Shown here: piece after piece, positions 61,202-64,000 of the stretch
How the letters are laid out: each line of letters begins with the position of its first letter
Position numbering within the stretch: position 1 is the stretch's first letter
Assembly: GCA_003254925.1 (NCBI GenBank)
Contig: QANZ01052132.1
Coordinates: forward strand, 37,353-101,352
Direction: 5' to 3'
Length of the DNA stretch: 64,000 nucleotides
From: Chamaecrista fasciculata
Taxonomy: Eukaryota > Streptophyta > Magnoliopsida > Fabales > Fabaceae
Program-made: the position numbers and the translations under genes
The notes under the pieces: model-generated
Told to the model about the DNA's origin: nothing
Database searches by the model: none
The model's input: only the letters and a program-made list of their open reading frames with translations

Positions 61202-61573
61202 GAAGAGAGAGAGGAAATCACGATCAAACAAGAAGATAGAGGTTGATACTGAGAATGCAAATGGATGAGAGGAAGAAAATGCACTTACATTGCTTCAGCT
61301 TAGTGAAAGAAAGAGCGATATGGAAGCAAACACAGTTGGACGCTCAGACAGTTACTGAAACGGGAAAGAAACGTAGAGGGCAATGAGTGAGGAGGACTTT
61401 GATGCCTTCACTTTAGGATTTGTTATTGCTGAAAGTCTCCTCTGGGTCAACTTTGGAAAATGTGAGATACATTGGATATTTTATGCCACTAAAATTCTTC
61501 TTCACATGTTAAATTAATCATTTTTATATTTTTTTTCTTAATCAACCTCTCCCAAAAATTTTATTAAGAACGT

Positions 61574-61578
<5 letters not shown>

Positions 61579-61614
<36 letters not shown>

Positions 61615-61615
61615 N
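61579..61615. other. Poly-T tract ending at an N
   Basis: More than 30 T run to a single N at 61615, after which copia coding sequence starts abruptly. The join is probably an assembly uncertainty, so the left flank of the copia fragment is unreliable. Confidence 0.8.
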
Positions 61616-62435
61616 CTCCTCTTGAAGAGCATTGGATAGCAGTTAAAAGGATCTTGAGATATCTTAAGGGAACACATACACATGGTATTCAACTTAGTCC
61701 TGCTTCTTCTTTTACTTTGAATGGATATTGTGATGCAGATTGGGCCAATGATCCAGATGATAGAAGATCAACTTCTGGTTTTGCTTTGTATTTAGGACCC
61801 AATTTAATTTCATGGAGTTCTAAGAAACAACCAACAGTGGCTCGATCAAGTACAGAAGCTGAATATCGTGGCATTGCTTCATTAGTAACAGAAATTACTT
61901 GGGTATCATCTCTGCTTCAAGAACTCTGTCTTCCTATAGCTTCTACACCTACTGTGTTCTGTGATAATTCTAGTGCTGTTGCATTGTCTAGAAATCCTAT
62001 TCTTCATAACAGAACTAAACATATGGAGCTAGACATCTATTTTGTTCGTGACAAAGTTATTCAAGGATCTCTTGACATCACTCATATCCCATCTCTTGAT
62101 CAAACAGCAGATATCTTCACCAAACCTTTGGCTTATAATCGCTTCAATACTCTCAGGACTAAACTGAGGGTTTGTGACAAACACCCTCAGTTTAAGGGGG
62201 GATAATGAGAGATATACAGTTAACAACTGCATTTAGTTTCAGATTCGGTTGTGCTTAGCTGTCAAGTTAGTTTAGTTGAGTTGGCATTATTAGTTAAGTT
62301 CTGTTAGCTTTCTGTTTTAGTCATGAGCTGTAATATTGGTTCTATAAATGTCTCTTTGTAAATCAGATTCATTCAAGTCATTCAATACAAATTTCTTTCT
62401 TCCTCATTTCTGATTCTTTTCTCTGCTATTATATT
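61616..62435 (+). mobile_element. Ty1/copia element, 3' end (RNase H and 3' LTR)
   Basis: An open stretch to 62205 encodes the copia RNase H region, with motifs such as YCDADWANDPDDRRSTSG, STEAEYRG, VFCDNSSAVAL and DIFTKPL. A purine tract (AAGGGGGGATAA, about 62195-62206) follows, then the probable start of the 3' LTR (TGAGAGATAT, about 62207). A TATA-like TCTATAAATG lies at about 62340. The LTR end is not certain. Upstream parts of the element are missing at the N. The visible domain looks whole, so the insertion is relatively recent, but the element as present is a fragment. Confidence 0.85.
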
Positions 62436-62627
62436 TTTCTTAATAAATTTGATTATCTCGGTCATCCATTGAAATATTCGAAGATAGGTCAGAGCAATAA
62501 TTAACTCAGATTATCTAATTCAAATACTTTAACAAATTTGCATTCTAACAGATTCGTCCTCCGAATATTACAACATGATAGTTTTACTTCTACACTAATC
62601 TTCCTGAAATAGTAAAGATAATAAACA

Positions 62628-62812
62628 AGTATTTGGTGTAGCAGTTATGCGAACTACATCCAAGGGAGAGGATCCAAGTTCGATCCCTAAAGTTGTCATT
62701 GTTGGAAGAGCGTTGACCATTTCGTCTCTGAAGCTCGAATGAGATTAGTCTTCGCTTAGACCGTTACACGAATAGGCAGAGGAGATACTATGACTTATCG
62801 AAAAAAGTAAAC
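62628..62812 (+). mobile_element. tRNA-derived SINE
   Basis: About 185 bp with a pol III-like A box (GTGTAGCAGTTATGCG region) and a B box (AAGTTCGATCCCT, about 62682), ending in an A-rich tail. It is flanked by an 8-bp duplication AATAAACA (62620-62627 and 62813-62820). The family is not named. Confidence 0.65.
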
Positions 62813-62989
62813 AATAAACATACTATAACCAAAATTGAGGAGGATTAGTGACGTTTACTTTCAAAAGCATTGTGGTACTTAATTTAAGCCTTGATTTGGA
62901 GAATGGTTTAAAAGTGATGCTGATTGAAAAAGGTTATTTCAGGGCTTTAACAATCGGTTGGTTGGTTAAAAAAAAGAAAGGAAAAAATA

Positions 62990-63365
62990 GTAATTTCATC
63001 TCTAAACTTTATACCAACTGTTAATTTCGTCCTCTATATTTTTTGCTGTCAATTTCGTTCCTAATTTTTTACATTTTGATCAATTTTATCCTTAGACTAA
63101 CTTTGTTCAATAAATTAATGACAGACTGTATTCTATTTTTTATTCTGAGTTAGGATTTGAGTTTCTTTTTCTATCAATATTACATTACATATCATTAGTA
63201 GGTCGATTCTGTCATTAATATTTGGCTAAAGTAAGAACAAATGATAAAATTGCCAGAAATGTGAAATATTAGAGACAAAATTGACTGTAAAAAAAGATTA
63301 AGGATGAAATTGACTGTTGATGGAAACTTTAGATACGAAATTAGTATCTTTGCCGTTAAAAAAAA
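62990..63365. repeat. Foldback-type repeat, relative of 36590-36870
   Basis: The left arm 'atttcgtcctctatatttt' and right arm 'aggatgaaattgactg' are inverted. The interior ('taaattaatgac', 'tgtcattaatatttgg') closely follows 36590-36870. Noncoding. Confidence 0.6.
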
Positions 63366-64000
63366 TTATAAGGATGATTTGTAATGGGTGTTGAGGCACA
63401 AAAACAAATAAAAATCTTGCTCCTATAAAATTAAAAATGAGATAATTAGTGTAGAAAAAGCAGGGTAAGTTCAGATACATACAGGATTTCTACCATTATC
63501 TTATTTTCCTATTATGTGAATTAAAATGATATCAGCTGCATTATCCTCTAGTTAAAGAAGTAAAAACCTTATCTTTTTTACTTTTTTCTTTAACTTCCTT
63601 GAATTCTTCTTCCAATCTCCTTTTCTTCCATGAAAAAAAAAACAAGGATTAGAACAAATGAAAGGAAGAATTCCAACACCTCGGTATGGGGTCCAGACAA
63701 AGTACAGAATGAAGAAACTCAAAAAGTTGTGGTTTTGCTTCAAAAGTGAAAAGGTCACACATTCCTTTGGTTGTTACCAATTAGTGGTTAGTATTCAATT
63801 ATCTACAGCAAACCCAATCCTCTGTTTTCCGTAGTTGTACCAGAAATTTACATGAGGTCCCTATTTAATTTAATATTCATCTTCCCATTTTAGATAAACT
63901 TGTGCTCCATGCATCGTTGTGGAAGATGAAATCATCTCACAGTCACCAAATTTCCTGTTTCTGTGCGATATAGTGTTCTGTTTTGTTCTTGAATCTTGAC
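63366..64000. other. Window end, no gene seen
   Basis: AT-rich sequence without recognisable domains, terminal repeats or RNA genes. Confidence 0.4.

Noticed and set aside
61201-61300. A 40-bp intron in the PEPR-C leader
   Set aside because: Donor and acceptor motifs exist but the distance is too short for a plant intron.
1-64000. tRNA, rRNA or other structural RNA genes
   Set aside because: None was seen; the only tRNA-like boxes belong to the SINE at 62628-62812.

Overview
This window is plant nuclear DNA, most likely from a eudicot. It is AT-rich and has GT-AG introns, Pack-MULEs, hAT/Tourist/Helitron-type transposons, Ty1/copia remnants and SINEs. The only complete host genes I can support are leucine-rich-repeat receptor kinases related to PEPR1/PEPR2, the receptors for plant danger (Pep) peptides. 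I cannot name the species.

Layout. The minus strand carries a tandem array of PEPR-like genes. PEPR-A (29.7-33.1 kb) is full length with 27 LRRs. PEPR-B (44.8-47.8 kb) and PEPR-C (58.3-61.2 kb) each have 17 LRRs. A fourth locus (55.2-57.9 kb) is a chimera: exons of an RRM RNA-binding protein continue, with matching splice phases, into the C-terminal half of a PEPR kinase. Kinase relics lie at 0.48-0.76, 3.37-4.2, 25.5-26.2 and 27.5-27.65 kb. The relics and their flanks show that 0-4.2 kb is an old, shredded duplicate of 25.5-30.2 kb.

The left half is mostly transposons. A copia relic (4.2-6.0 kb) carries a hAT-like MITE. A Pack-MULE (6.75-8.89 kb) carries a zinc-finger (ZF-HD) gene fragment that appears twice around a single N. 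From 10.5 to 23.8 kb, three copies of one LTR family alternate with pieces of a DNA topoisomerase II gene in antisense orientation. The duplicated blocks at 6.4-10.5 and 23.8-24.7 kb preserve 'empty sites' that date and delimit two insertions.

The middle and right hold a Tourist-like element with an assembly gap (33.9-35.6 kb), a solo LTR (38.5-40.8 kb), a second Pack-MULE (41.4-42.9 kb), two Helitron-like copies (49.4 and 52.5-54.2 kb), a Nudix hydrolase gene fragment (52.0-52.4 kb), the 3' end of a copia element (61.6-62.4 kb) and two SINEs.

Biology. PEPR-A has everything expected of a Pep receptor: signal peptide, 27 LRRs, membrane span and an RD kinase. PEPR-B and PEPR-C each lost ten LRRs by different in-frame deletions, and PEPR-B also lost the catalytic-loop arginine. 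The array therefore looks like one conserved receptor surrounded by diversifying, possibly decoy or regulatory, copies. Gene structures were read by eye from splice signals and homology remembered for the families; no search or transcript evidence was available.
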